From positions 1 through 45,948 of the forward strand of contig CAUJHO010000094.1 of the NCBI GenBank assembly GCA_963205025.1: a DNA stretch of 45,948 nt, in the 5' to 3' direction. Of the stretch, positions 19,636-27,138 are shown piece after piece; the first letter of the stretch is position 1; every line of letters begins with the position of its first letter. The translations under genes were made by a program, and so were the position numbers. The notes beneath the pieces were generated by a model. It saw nothing but the letters and a program-made list of their open reading frames with translations. It ran no database searches and was not told the origin of the DNA. This DNA comes from Pseudomonadota bacterium. GTDB taxonomy: Bacteria > Pseudomonadota > Alphaproteobacteria > Caulobacterales > Caulobacteraceae.

Positions 19636-20487
19636 TCAAGCCGCCTCGAAGCTGAGCGGCTCGCCCCAGAACTGGGCCACCAGATCCGACTGACGCCCGG
19701 GCGTGCCGGTGGTCAGGAACTGGCGCCGTCCCGACCGGCCCAGATCATAGTCCGCGTGCCGTTCGAAATAGCGCCCGAGGGCATCGGCCGTCGCCGACGG
19801 CTGGTGGATCAGGGGCGTGCCTTCGGGCAGGGCCTCGGCAAACAGCGGGGCGACAATCTCATAGTGGGTGCAGCCCAGGATGGCCTTGTCGGGATGGCGT
19901 CCGATGCGACGGCGCAGGGCATCAACGTGGTCGGCCACGACCACCTTCAGCTCCTCGACCGGCGCGCCCAGCTCGATCAGGCCGGCCAGGCCGGGACAGG
20001 GCTCTGAAAACGCCGCCAGATCCTCGCGCCGTTTCTGGATCTCGATCTCATAGACCTGGCTCATAGCCGTGGCGGCGGTACAGAAGACCCCCAGGATCTG
20101 GAGCTTCTCGATCTTGCCGTCGCTCGGAGCGGTCTGATGTTCCCACGACCGGCCGGTCGCCGCCTCGATGGTCGGCACGATGATGCCCAGCGCATTCAGG
20201 TTTCGCCCGGTCTCACGCCGATACTCTGGAAGCCACATCTGCTGAAGCCGGCGCAGGGCAATGGCCGAGGCGGTGTTGCAGGCCAGAACGACAATGTCCG
20301 CCCCGGCTTCGAACAGCCGCCGGCATCCGGCCTGGGTCAGATCGACGATCTCTTCCCCGCCCAGTCCGCCGTAAGGGGCGTGGGCCTGGTCGGCCAGATA
20401 GACGAAGTCCGCCTCCGGGAAGCGGTCCACCAGCTTGCGGTGAACGGTCAGTCCGCCGACCCCGGAATCGAAAACGCCTATCGCCAT
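19636..20487 (-). CDS. murI: Glutamate racemase
   Basis: Interconverts L- and D-glutamate to supply D-glutamate for peptidoglycan; cytoplasmic, 283 residues. DSGVGGLTV is at 7-15. The two catalytic cysteines are present: C70 in LACNTASA and C206 in ILGCTHYE. The usual segment around D..R.PYG reads DQAHAPYG here, and the middle region (about 112-150) is longer than in compact family members, with GVFCTAATAMSQVY where GVxxTxATxxSxxY is normal. Both catalytic residues argue for activity. It is divergent from the M3 peptidase gene. Aspartate racemase activity is a less likely alternative. Confidence 0.9.
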   Translation of the reverse strand: MAIGVFDSGVGGLTVHRKLVDRFPEADFVYLADQAHAPYGGLGGEEIVDLTQAGCRRLFEAGADIVVLACNTASAIALRRLQQMWLPEYRRETGRNLNALGIIVPTIEAATGRSWEHQTAPSDGKIEKLQILGVFCTAATAMSQVYEIEIQKRREDLAAFSEPCPGLAGLIELGAPVEELKVVVADHVDALRRRIGRHPDKAILGCTHYEIVAPLFAEALPEGTPLIHQPSATADALGRYFERHADYDLGRSGRRQFLTTGTPGRQSDLVAQFWGEPLSFEAA

Positions 20488-20675
20488 GGCGCGGGCCTAT
20501 AGCCGGGTTTGGATCGGATTGGGAGGGGATGACAATTCTGGAGGGACCGTTTTCCCCGCCCCCCACTATTACGACCGGTTCAGGTGACGATCTGGGTTGC
20601 CCGGTCTATGAAGGCGGAAAAATGGGCCGTTGCGGGCGCTCCCGCGTCGTTCCGGCCATATGCGAGGAAGCTGCC

Positions 20676-22814
20676 ATGAACAGACGCCAGATGATCATCA
20701 CCAGCGCCGGCGTGCTCGCCGTCACGGCCACCGGCTGCGCCACCATCGGTGCCGCCGACGCCCCGGCCGGCGTCCAGCCGGTGCTGGTCGGCAACCCGCT
20801 GGCCGATCCCTGGCCCGGCCCCTATCAGGGCGTGCCGCCGTGGGACCAGGTGACGGTCGATCTGCTGCGGGATGCCCTCAACAAAGGCATCGAGGCGCGC
20901 AGCGCCGAAGTCGCGGCCATCGTCGCCAATTCTGAGCCGGCGACCTTCGACAACACCCTGCTGGCGCTCGAAAAGGGCGGCGACCACCTCAGCCGTGCCG
21001 GCTCGATCTTCGGGGTGATGACCGGCAACATCGGCTCACCGGACTGGCAGGCCCTGAACCGCGAAATGTCGCCGATCCTGTCGGCGGCCTCGGATGAGAT
21101 CACCTTCAACGACGCCCTGTTCCAGCGTATCCGGGCCGTCCACGAATCCGCTGAGGCAGCCGGCTTGAGTGCCGAGCAGGCGCGCGTCGCCCGGCGCCGC
21201 TATCAGTCGCTCGTCCGCAACGGGGCTGCGCTCGACGCCGCCGGCAAGGCCGAACTGGGCCGGATCAACCAGGCCCTGTCGACCGCCTTCACCGGCTTCC
21301 AGCAGAAGGTCGTGGCCGACGAGCAGCTGTTTACCCACCTGACCACCGAGGGCGAGGTCGAGGGCCTGCCGGCGTCCAACACCTCGGCCGCCGCCGACGC
21401 GGCGCGCAGCCGCGACCTGACCGGCTGGGTCATCGCCAACACCCGCTCGGCCGTCGATCCCTATCTGACGTTTGCCGACAATCGGGCCAAGCGCGAGGAG
21501 ATCTGGCGCAAATTCGTCAAGCGCGGCGACAACGACGACGCCAACGACACCAATGCGACCATCGCCGAGATCCTGCGGCTTCGGGCCGAGCGCGCGCGCC
21601 TGCTGGGCTTTGCGACCCACGCCCACTGGCGCATGCAGGACACCATGGCCGGCTCGCCGGAAGCGGCCATGGACCTGATGATGCGGGTCTGGAACCCGGC
21701 GGTCGCCCGCGTCGGCGAAGAGGTGGCCGAAATGCGGACCCTGGCCGGCCACGACATCGAGCCGTGGGACTATCTCTACTACCTCGAAAAGGTCCGCAAA
21801 GCCCGCTACGACCTCGATCAGAACGACCTGAAACCCTATTTCGAACTGACCGCGATGAAGCGCGGGGCTTTCTATATGGCTGATCGCCTCTATGGGCTTC
21901 AGTTCACCGAACTGCCGGCTGGAACGATCCCGGTCTTCCATCCCGACGTGAAGACCTTCGAGGTCACCGATCGCGAAACCGGCCGCCATATCGGCGTCTT
22001 CTATTCCGATGACTTCGCCCGCTCGGGCAAGCGTTCGGGGGCCTGGGCGACCACCTACCGCAGCCATTCGAACCTGGACGGCGAAGAGACCAATGTGGTC
22101 GGGTCCAACAACAACAACTTCATCAAGGCCCCGGCCGGTGAACCGCTGCTGATCTCGCTGGACGACACCCAGACCCTGTTCCACGAGTTCGGCCACGCCC
22201 TGCACTATTTCCTGTCGACGGTGACCTATCCGAGCCTCGGCGGCACCCCGCGCGACTTCGTGGAATATCCGTCCCAGGTGCATGAAAAGTGGGTGCTGAC
22301 CCCGCCGATCCTGGATCAGTTCGCCCGCCATCACGCCACCGGCGCGGCCATGCCCCAGGACCTGCTGGACAAGATCGAGGCCTCATCGACCTTCGCCGAG
22401 GGCTACCACACGGTCAGCTATCTCTCATCGGCCCTGGTCGACATGGACCTGCACAACCGGGCCGTGGCCGCCACCGATCCCCGGGCCTTCGAACGCGAGA
22501 GCCTGGAGCGGATCGGCATGCCGCGCCAGATCGTGATGCGGCACCGCCTGCCCCAGTTCAATCACCTGTTCACCTCGGATGCCTATTCGGCCGGCTACTA
22601 CAGCTATCTGTGGTCCGAGGTGATGGACGCCGATACCTGGGCCGCCTTCATGGAGGCGGGCGACCCGTTCGACCCGGAGACGGCGCGGCGCTTCAAGGAA
22701 ATCATCCTGGCCCCGGGCAACACCACCGACCGGGCCGAGGCCTACCGTCAGTTCCGCGGTCGCAACCCGGATGTGACGGCGCTGCTGCGGACGCGCGGCT
22801 TTCCTACGGGTTAG
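20676..22814 (+). CDS. Exported M3 family metallopeptidase (Dcp-like)
   Basis: A 712-residue zinc oligopeptidase of the thimet/Dcp family, probably trimming peptides in the periplasm. The start at 20676 is preferred over the longer open frame because of the GAGGAAG ribosome site and the N-terminus: NRRQMIITSAG followed by a hydrophobic stretch ending in TATGC. This suggests a Tat-type or lipoprotein signal, with C20-C21 as the possible lipidation region. The helical body runs to about 480. The zinc site is H503-E504-F-G-H507, with E530 as likely third ligand in FVEYPSQ. C-terminal family motifs include SDAYSAGYYSYLWSE. It ends just before a telomere-like inverted repeat. Confidence 0.92.
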   Translation: MNRRQMIITSAGVLAVTATGCATIGAADAPAGVQPVLVGNPLADPWPGPYQGVPPWDQVTVDLLRDALNKGIEARSAEVAAIVANSEPATFDNTLLALEKGGDHLSRAGSIFGVMTGNIGSPDWQALNREMSPILSAASDEITFNDALFQRIRAVHESAEAAGLSAEQARVARRRYQSLVRNGAALDAAGKAELGRINQALSTAFTGFQQKVVADEQLFTHLTTEGEVEGLPASNTSAAADAARSRDLTGWVIANTRSAVDPYLTFADNRAKREEIWRKFVKRGDNDDANDTNATIAEILRLRAERARLLGFATHAHWRMQDTMAGSPEAAMDLMMRVWNPAVARVGEEVAEMRTLAGHDIEPWDYLYYLEKVRKARYDLDQNDLKPYFELTAMKRGAFYMADRLYGLQFTELPAGTIPVFHPDVKTFEVTDRETGRHIGVFYSDDFARSGKRSGAWATTYRSHSNLDGEETNVVGSNNNNFIKAPAGEPLLISLDDTQTLFHEFGHALHYFLSTVTYPSLGGTPRDFVEYPSQVHEKWVLTPPILDQFARHHATGAAMPQDLLDKIEASSTFAEGYHTVSYLSSALVDMDLHNRAVAATDPRAFERESLERIGMPRQIVMRHRLPQFNHLFTSDAYSAGYYSYLWSEVMDADTWAAFMEAGDPFDPETARRFKEIILAPGNTTDRAEAYRQFRGRNPDVTALLRTRGFPTG

Positions 22815-22899
22815 GGGCAGGGGTTAGGTTTTAGGGGCTAGGTTCTAGGGGTGGCCCAGCGTCGTCCCTAGACCCTAAAACCTGGCACCTAGACCCTAG
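22815..22899. repeat. Telomere-like TTAGG/CTAGG inverted repeat between convergent genes
   Basis: The gap between the M3 peptidase and Smr genes is filled with units close to TTAGG, TTTAGGGG and CTAGG on the left, and the complementary CCCTAGA/CCCTAAAA units on the right. The best arms are 22826-22842 and 22867-22883: AGGTTTTAGGG pairs perfectly, then one mismatch, then CTAGG pairs, with a 24-base loop. The Smr stop codon lies inside the right arm. It would form a hairpin in both transcripts, so a bidirectional terminator or RNA-stabilising element is plausible, although no long T run follows. Confidence 0.7.
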
Positions 22900-23429
22900 C
22901 GCCTGAGCGTCACATAGAACGCGCCCTCGCCGCCGTGGCGGCGATGGGCACTGGCGATTCCGGCGACGATGGCGCGCAGAGGCGGCTGGGCGACCCAGTC
23001 CATGACCGAGCTGCGGATGACCCCGACCCCGCCGCTGCGGGCCCCCTTGCCCGTCACCACCAAGACCGACCGGTATCCGCTCGCATGGGCGTTCATCAGA
23101 AAGGCCGTGAGCGCGTCCTGGGCCTGAAAACGGCCGTGGCCGTGCAGGTCGATCCGCGCCTCGATCGGATCGCGCTCGCGCGCCAGACGCCGATGCCGCC
23201 GCGGCTCCAGATCATGCGGGGCGGCATGGGCGGCGGGCCGGGCCGGCGCGGTCGGCGGCGGTGCAGGCTGGTCTGGAGGACGGTCCGGCCTGACGAAGCG
23301 CGGTGGGGTGCGAGGCTCGGGATCGGTCGGCGGTTCCGGCTCCGCCGGTCGGACCCTGGTCTTGTCCAGCGTCCGCTCGACGCGGCCCCACAGCCGGCGG
23401 TCCTCGCGGGTCAGCGCGCGCCGGCTCAT
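22896..23429 (-). CDS. Smr-domain protein
   Basis: A 177-residue protein with an N-terminal basic, Pro-rich, probably disordered half (about 25-80) and a C-terminal Smr domain. The domain shows the hallmark IDLHGHG (D94-L-H-G) and VVTGKGARS near 124-131, and closes with GGEGAFYVTLRR. Smr domains act as nucleases or nucleic-acid binders, in MutS2 and in ribosome-rescue factors; stand-alone alphaproteobacterial versions are poorly characterised. The stop codon is within the telomere-like inverted repeat. It starts two bases after the XRE gene ends, so it may be the last gene of that operon. Confidence 0.9.
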   Translation of the reverse strand: MSRRALTREDRRLWGRVERTLDKTRVRPAEPEPPTDPEPRTPPRFVRPDRPPDQPAPPPTAPARPAAHAAPHDLEPRRHRRLARERDPIEARIDLHGHGRFQAQDALTAFLMNAHASGYRSVLVVTGKGARSGGVGVIRSSVMDWVAQPPLRAIVAGIASAHRRHGGEGAFYVTLRR

Positions 23430-23431
23430 GC

Positions 23432-23677
23432 TCAGGCCGCATCCCGGTCGTCGCCATCGGCCGCCTCGGCCGGGCCGGGTTCAAAGGAAATCAGGTCGCC
23501 AGGCTGGCAGTCCAGTTCACGGCAAAGCGCATCCAGCGTCGTAAACCGCACGGCGCGCGCCTTTCCCGTCTTGAGGATCGACAGATTGGCCAGGGTCACA
23601 CCCACGCGGTCGGCCAGCTCGGTCAGCGACATCCGCCGTTCCAGCAACATCCGATCCAGGTTCACTCGAATGGCCAT
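23432..23677 (-). CDS. XRE-family helix-turn-helix regulator (YozG-like)
   Basis: An 81-residue DNA-binding protein consisting of one Cro/CI-type helix-turn-helix (about 8-62). MSLTELADRVGVTLANLSILKTGK (read in parts) forms the turn and recognition helix, followed by RFTTLDALCRELDCQPGDLI. A short acidic tail (EAADGDDRDAA) follows. The ATG overlaps the TGA of the DUF2975 gene by one base (TGATG), indicating translational coupling. Small XRE proteins paired with DUF2975 membrane proteins recur in many bacteria. The likely targets are its own operon and the palindromes at 24536-24583, which is inference. Confidence 0.9.
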   Translation of the reverse strand: MAIRVNLDRMLLERRMSLTELADRVGVTLANLSILKTGKARAVRFTTLDALCRELDCQPGDLISFEPGPAEAADGDDRDAA

Positions 23678-24210
23678 CAGATCGTCAACTCCTGCTCATG
23701 GCGCAGCCGGGCCCCTTCGCGGACCACCTCCGAGAGCACGAAGATCGTCAGCACCGAAAAGATCGGCACCACCAGATCCCCGACGTCCAGCATGACGTTG
23801 GATTGCGGATAGATGAGCGACAACAACGGCCCGAACGCGATCTGCATGCCGATCACCCCGGCCAGGGCGAAGACGATGTGGCGCAGCCGTCGAACATTCT
23901 CCAGGTCGAACGGGTCACCGGCCGCCAGGGTCCGAAAGACCCAGCGCAGCCGATGAACGATAAACAGAAAAGCCAGCAGATAGCCGACGGCAAAGACCAG
24001 CACATAGGCGATCAGCTCGCGCGTCAGGGGCGCGTCGACCGGGCCTGACGGACCGTCCAGGGTCACATCGAACTGATCCAGCGGGATGAAGAAGCTGAAG
24101 ATGAAGCCACCGACCACGACCGCCACCAGGAGCCACAGCACCCAATAGGCGACATCCAGGGCAATCTTGAGCAGGCTGGAGACCGATCCCGGTCCAAGCG
24201 CCCGTACCAT
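23677..24210 (-). CDS. DUF2975 four-helix membrane protein
   Basis: A 177-residue inner-membrane protein starting at the ATG at 24210, with a GGGAGAGG-type ribosome site; the frame is open further up but lacks such a signal. Four membrane helices are about 18-40, 64-88, 110-132 and 144-164. Between TM2 and TM3 lies the family hallmark: a short loop AAGDPFDLENVRRLRHI (97-111). No enzymatic residues stand out. DUF2975 proteins are typically encoded with a small XRE regulator, exactly as here, and may transmit a membrane signal to it; that role is inference. A weak promoter can be proposed on the minus strand (TTGCGA at 24307-24302, TATATG at 24282-24277, 19-base spacer). Confidence 0.85.
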   Translation of the reverse strand: MVRALGPGSVSSLLKIALDVAYWVLWLLVAVVVGGFIFSFFIPLDQFDVTLDGPSGPVDAPLTRELIAYVLVFAVGYLLAFLFIVHRLRWVFRTLAAGDPFDLENVRRLRHIVFALAGVIGMQIAFGPLLSLIYPQSNVMLDVGDLVVPIFSVLTIFVLSEVVREGARLRHEQELTI

Positions 24211-24248
24211 GTCACACCTCTCCCTGATCGCCTCGGCCTTCTGAACCC

Positions 24249-24263
24249 GCCCGGGAACCGGGC
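24249..24263 (-). other. Small hairpin in the DUF2975 leader
   Basis: GCCCGG and CCGGGC form a perfect six-base stem around a three-base loop, 39-53 bases upstream of the DUF2975 start codon. It would be present in the 5' leader of DUF2975-xre mRNA. No T run follows, so it is not an obvious terminator. Confidence 0.4.
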
Positions 24264-24315
24264 CGGGCGCGGACCGCATATAGGCGATGCTCGGCCTCTT
24301 GTCGCAAGGTCGGCC

Positions 24316-24432
24316 TCAGAGGCTCTGGATCAGGGAGGCCAGCAAGGCCAGCGGCAGGCCGGCCAGCATGACGGCATTGACCAGGGTCAGGCCGATTTTC
24401 TCGATCCAGATGGACGCATTCATGGTTTGCAT
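24316..24432 (-). CDS. 38-residue single-pass membrane protein
   Basis: A short frame starting with ATG at 24432, encoding MQTMNASIWIEKIG followed by one hydrophobic helix (about 14-36, LTLVNAVMLAGLPLALLASL) and a short polar end. GGAGA lies seven to eight bases before the ATG. An 83-residue version starting at 24567 exists, but its extra N-terminal part is Arg/Gly-rich, starts inside a palindrome and has no ribosome site. The gene sits upstream of the DUF2975-xre pair on the same strand and downstream of a promoter-like, palindrome-rich block. Function is unknown; a small regulatory membrane peptide is one possibility. Codon bias is too short to test by eye. Confidence 0.6.
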   Translation of the reverse strand: MQTMNASIWIEKIGLTLVNAVMLAGLPLALLASLIQSL

Positions 24433-24532
24433 TGTCAGTCTCCGGTGTCTTGAGCCTTGGCTCATGGGTACGCCGAGTGAGGAGAGGCCGACTGGCCTGC
24501 GGGGACGGCCTCGGCCCCGTCCTTGCCGTTTA

Positions 24533-24583
24533 TCAATATGTACATATCGAAAAACGAGCAAGAACATTATCGTTTTTCGATAT
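24533..24583 (-). promoter_or_regulatory. Promoter with nested palindromic operators
   Basis: An AT-rich block in otherwise GC-rich DNA. On the minus strand, TTGCTC (24561-24556) and TATTGA (24538-24533) are separated by 17 bases and read toward the 38-residue membrane protein. Over it lie a perfect 12-base palindrome ATATGTACATAT (24536-24547) and a perfect 14-base inverted repeat, ATATCGAAAAACGA (24544-24557) with its complement at 24570-24583. The right arm is itself TATCG-N5-CGATA. Two dimer sites over and beside a promoter are the classic layout of a repressor-controlled promoter. It may also serve rdgB on the + strand. Confidence 0.6.
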
Positions 24584-24623
24584 TAAACTTTCGCAATGGA
24601 TGAATCGTCTGTAAGGCGCGGGC

Positions 24624-25220
24624 ATGAACCCCAGACTGATCAAGGGCTCGCGCCTGGTGGTGGCGACCCATAATCCCGGCAAAGCGCGTGAAATCGCGGT
24701 CCTGCTCGGCGGCGATTTCGAGGTGCTGAGCGCCGACCAGGCCGCCGTGCCTGAGCCGGACGAGACGGAATCGACCTTCATCGGCAATGCCGTGCTCAAG
24801 GCGCGCCACGCGGCGGCCATCAGCGGCCTGCCCGCCCTCGCCGATGATTCGGGCCTGTCGGTACGCGGCCTGAACGGGGCGCCCGGCATCTATTCGGCCC
24901 GCTGGGCCGGGCCGGCCAAGGATTTCGCCGTGGCCATGGCGCGGGTTGAACAGGAGCTGGACCAGGCCGAGGATCGTTCCGCCTTCTTCACCTGTGCCCT
25001 GGCCTTGGCCTGGCCCGACGGCTCGGTCTTTGCGGTCGAAGGCATCGTCGAGGGCGACCTGACCTTTCCGGCACGCGGCACCCGCGGCTTCGGCTATGAC
25101 CCGATCTTCGTGCCCAAGGGTGGAACCGAGACCTTCGGTGAGATGGACCCGACCGCCAAGGAGGCCATCAGCCACCGGACCCGCGCCTTCGCCCAGCTTC
25201 GGGCTGCCCTGATTGACTGA
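24624..25220 (+). CDS. rdgB: XTP/dITP diphosphatase (RdgB/HAM1)
   Basis: A house-cleaning nucleotide pyrophosphatase that removes dITP, XTP and ITP, cytoplasmic, 198 residues. [13 protein letters not shown] near 12 is the substrate-binding start. [13 protein letters not shown] near 49 is the helical motif. [10 protein letters not shown] near 71 holds the metal-binding aspartates, and [10 protein letters not shown] near 155 and SHRTRAF near 183 complete the set. The start ATG follows a modest AAGG site. Its 3' end overlaps hemW by eight bases. Divergent from the small-membrane-protein module. Confidence 0.96.
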   Translation: MNPRLIKGSRLVVATHNPGKAREIAVLLGGDFEVLSADQAAVPEPDETESTFIGNAVLKARHAAAISGLPALADDSGLSVRGLNGAPGIYSARWAGPAKDFAVAMARVEQELDQAEDRSAFFTCALALAWPDGSVFAVEGIVEGDLTFPARGTRGFGYDPIFVPKGGTETFGEMDPTAKEAISHRTRAFAQLRAALID

Positions 25221-26355
25221 GCCGCCCCCCCTCGCCGTCTATCTGCATTGGCCGTACTGCGCGCGCATCTGTCCCTATTGCGATTTCAACGTCTATCGGG
25301 ATCGCAGCCGGGCCGAGGAGCAGGGCCGCCTGATCGGGGCCATGCTGGCCGATCTGTCGAACCAGGCCGAACGGACCGGGCCGCGCCGTCTGGCCTCGAT
25401 CTTCTTCGGCGGTGGCACCCCGTCCCTGATGCCGCCCGACGCCGCCGCCGACCTGATCATGGCGATCCGGGCGCGGTTCCCGCCAACCGAAGCCGTCGAG
25501 ATCACCCTGGAGGCCAATCCGACCGATGCCGAGACCGCGCGCTATCGCGCCTTTGCCGAGGCCGGGATCAATCGCCTGTCGCTGGGGGTCCAGTCGCTGG
25601 ACGACGCGGCACTGAAGTTTCTGGGCCGGGACCATTCCGCTGCCGAAGCGCGCCGCGCCGTCGAGGCGGCGCAAGCCACCTTCGGGCGGGTCTCCATCGA
25701 CCTGATCTATGCTCGACCCGACCAGACCGCCGCCGCCTGGCGCAGCGAGCTTGAGGCCACCATTGCGCTCGGGCCCGAACATGTCTCGCCCTATCAGCTG
25801 ACCATCGAGGCCGACACGGCCTTCGGCAAGGCCCACGGGCGCGGCACCCTGGTGCCACCGGACGAAGACGCCCAGGAAGACCTCTACGACCTGACCCAGG
25901 CGATCCTGACCGAGGCCGGGTTCGACGCCTATGAGGTGTCCAACCATGCGCGGGGTCCGGCGGCCCAGTCGGCCCACAATCTGAATGTCTGGCGCGGCGT
26001 CGATTATCTCGGCATCGGGCCCGGCGCGCACGGTCGTCTGACCCTCGCGGGGGCGCGCACCGCCACCGTCGCCCATCGTCGGGTTGCCGACTATATCGCC
26101 GCCGTCTCGACCTCTGGACTGGGCTGGGCCGAGGCCGAACCCCTGTCGCCGCTCGAGGCCGCCGAAGAGCGTCTGATGCTGGGCTTGCGTACCACCGAAG
26201 GGGTCGCCCTGTCAGAGCTGGCCCCGCTGGATCTGACCGCCCGGATCGCAGAGCTGTCACGGGGCGGCTTCACCTCCCTCGACCACGGCCACCTCACCGC
26301 CACCCCGCGCGGCCGCAAGGTGCTGGATGCCGTGATAAGGGCGTTGCTGGTCTAG
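25213..26355 (+). CDS. hemW: Heme chaperone HemW (radical SAM, HemN-like)
   Basis: A radical-SAM family protein of 380 residues that inserts heme into respiratory targets; family members were long mis-called coproporphyrinogen III oxidase. It has a TTG start at 25213 overlapping the rdgB end. The iron-sulfur cluster motif is C16-x3-C20-x2-C23 in YCARICPYC. Then [35 protein letters not shown], and the HemW-type HNLNVWRG and [10 protein letters not shown]. The start places the cluster at the usual distance from the N-terminus. The TAG stop shares CTAG with the stop of the convergent gene at 26352. Confidence 0.93.
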   Translation: MTEPPPLAVYLHWPYCARICPYCDFNVYRDRSRAEEQGRLIGAMLADLSNQAERTGPRRLASIFFGGGTPSLMPPDAAADLIMAIRARFPPTEAVEITLEANPTDAETARYRAFAEAGINRLSLGVQSLDDAALKFLGRDHSAAEARRAVEAAQATFGRVSIDLIYARPDQTAAAWRSELEATIALGPEHVSPYQLTIEADTAFGKAHGRGTLVPPDEDAQEDLYDLTQAILTEAGFDAYEVSNHARGPAAQSAHNLNVWRGVDYLGIGPGAHGRLTLAGARTATVAHRRVADYIAAVSTSGLGWAEAEPLSPLEAAEERLMLGLRTTEGVALSELAPLDLTARIAELSRGGFTSLDHGHLTATPRGRKVLDAVIRALLV

Positions 26356-27050
26356 TCGCCTCGCTCCGGTGAGAAGGGCCGGCTGTTGCCCTCGGCGATC
26401 AGGCGGCGCGTCGTGCGGATCCGCTCCATCAGATCCGCATCCTCGGAGGCCAGGGGTTCCAGAGCGTCGAGCCGTGCGCCGGCCTCCTCGAAACGACCGG
26501 CCTGCCGCTCGACGTTGGCGATGAAGCTCTCGATCCATCTCCAGTCGTCGGAATTTTCGGACCTGAAGGCTGCGGAGCCCGCGTCCCAGCTCGACACCAG
26601 CTCGGTCGCATAGCGGCTGTAGATTTCCGGCTGGTCCCTGACCTGCCAGGTCGCCTGCAGCAGGTTCCAGACCGGGTCGATGGGATCGCCAATCCCCAGC
26701 TCCCGCATCACGAAGGCCAGCAGATAGTAAGGCGCTTCATCCCTGACCGCAGCGTAGCCAGGCGTCTGGACCAGTGCCGCCGCCGCCGCCAGTTGCTCGG
26801 GGGTCAGGTCCTCCAGCACGGGAAAGCGGCTGTCCGGGCATTGCGGGATCGCCAGGGGGAAGTGCCAGGACCCTTGCGGCAATCCATCCAGGTCGCGGCC
26901 CCAGGTCGAATAGCTGGCGGTGGTGTCGAAGTTGAAGGTCTCGCCCGTCAGCGGACAGGTGACCTGAATGGTGACCGGCGTTCCGGCCTGGGCGCTCGAA
27001 GCCATCATCGCGCCGGCCAGAAGGGTCGCAGCCAGAAAAGATCTCAGCAT
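26352..27050 (-). CDS. Exported paralogue of the adjacent Cys-motif protein, function unknown
   Basis: A 232-residue protein with a Sec signal peptide cleaved after AQA22, and a perfect AGGAGG seven bases before the ATG. The mature N-terminal part has C32-P-L-T-G and later C71-P-D-S, surrounding SYSTWGRDLDGLPQGSWHFPLA. The C-terminal part is helical, with a TPR-like stretch (FIANVERQAGRFEEAGARLD). It is clearly homologous to the neighbour at 27139-27759, which has no signal peptide and a fuller cysteine set (C..CPSC). The layout resembles DUF2225-type zinc-ribbon proteins, but I cannot assign the family. The stop overlaps the hemW stop by CTAG. Confidence 0.8.
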   Translation of the reverse strand: MLRSFLAATLLAGAMMASSAQAGTPVTIQVTCPLTGETFNFDTTASYSTWGRDLDGLPQGSWHFPLAIPQCPDSRFPVLEDLTPEQLAAAAALVQTPGYAAVRDEAPYYLLAFVMRELGIGDPIDPVWNLLQATWQVRDQPEIYSRYATELVSSWDAGSAAFRSENSDDWRWIESFIANVERQAGRFEEAGARLDALEPLASEDADLMERIRTTRRLIAEGNSRPFSPERGD

Positions 27051-27138
27051 GGAAAGTCCTCCTCTTGCGGCAGGACAACGGGAGATTGAGGCGAACGCAT
27101 GGCCGATGGTGGGTTGTGCCCGAACCCGGGCACCTCGC

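Noticed and set aside
24433..24567. N-terminal extension making the small membrane protein 83 residues
   Set aside because: It starts within the palindrome, lacks a ribosome site, overlaps the predicted promoter, and adds an Arg/Gly-rich segment unlike a membrane protein N-terminus.
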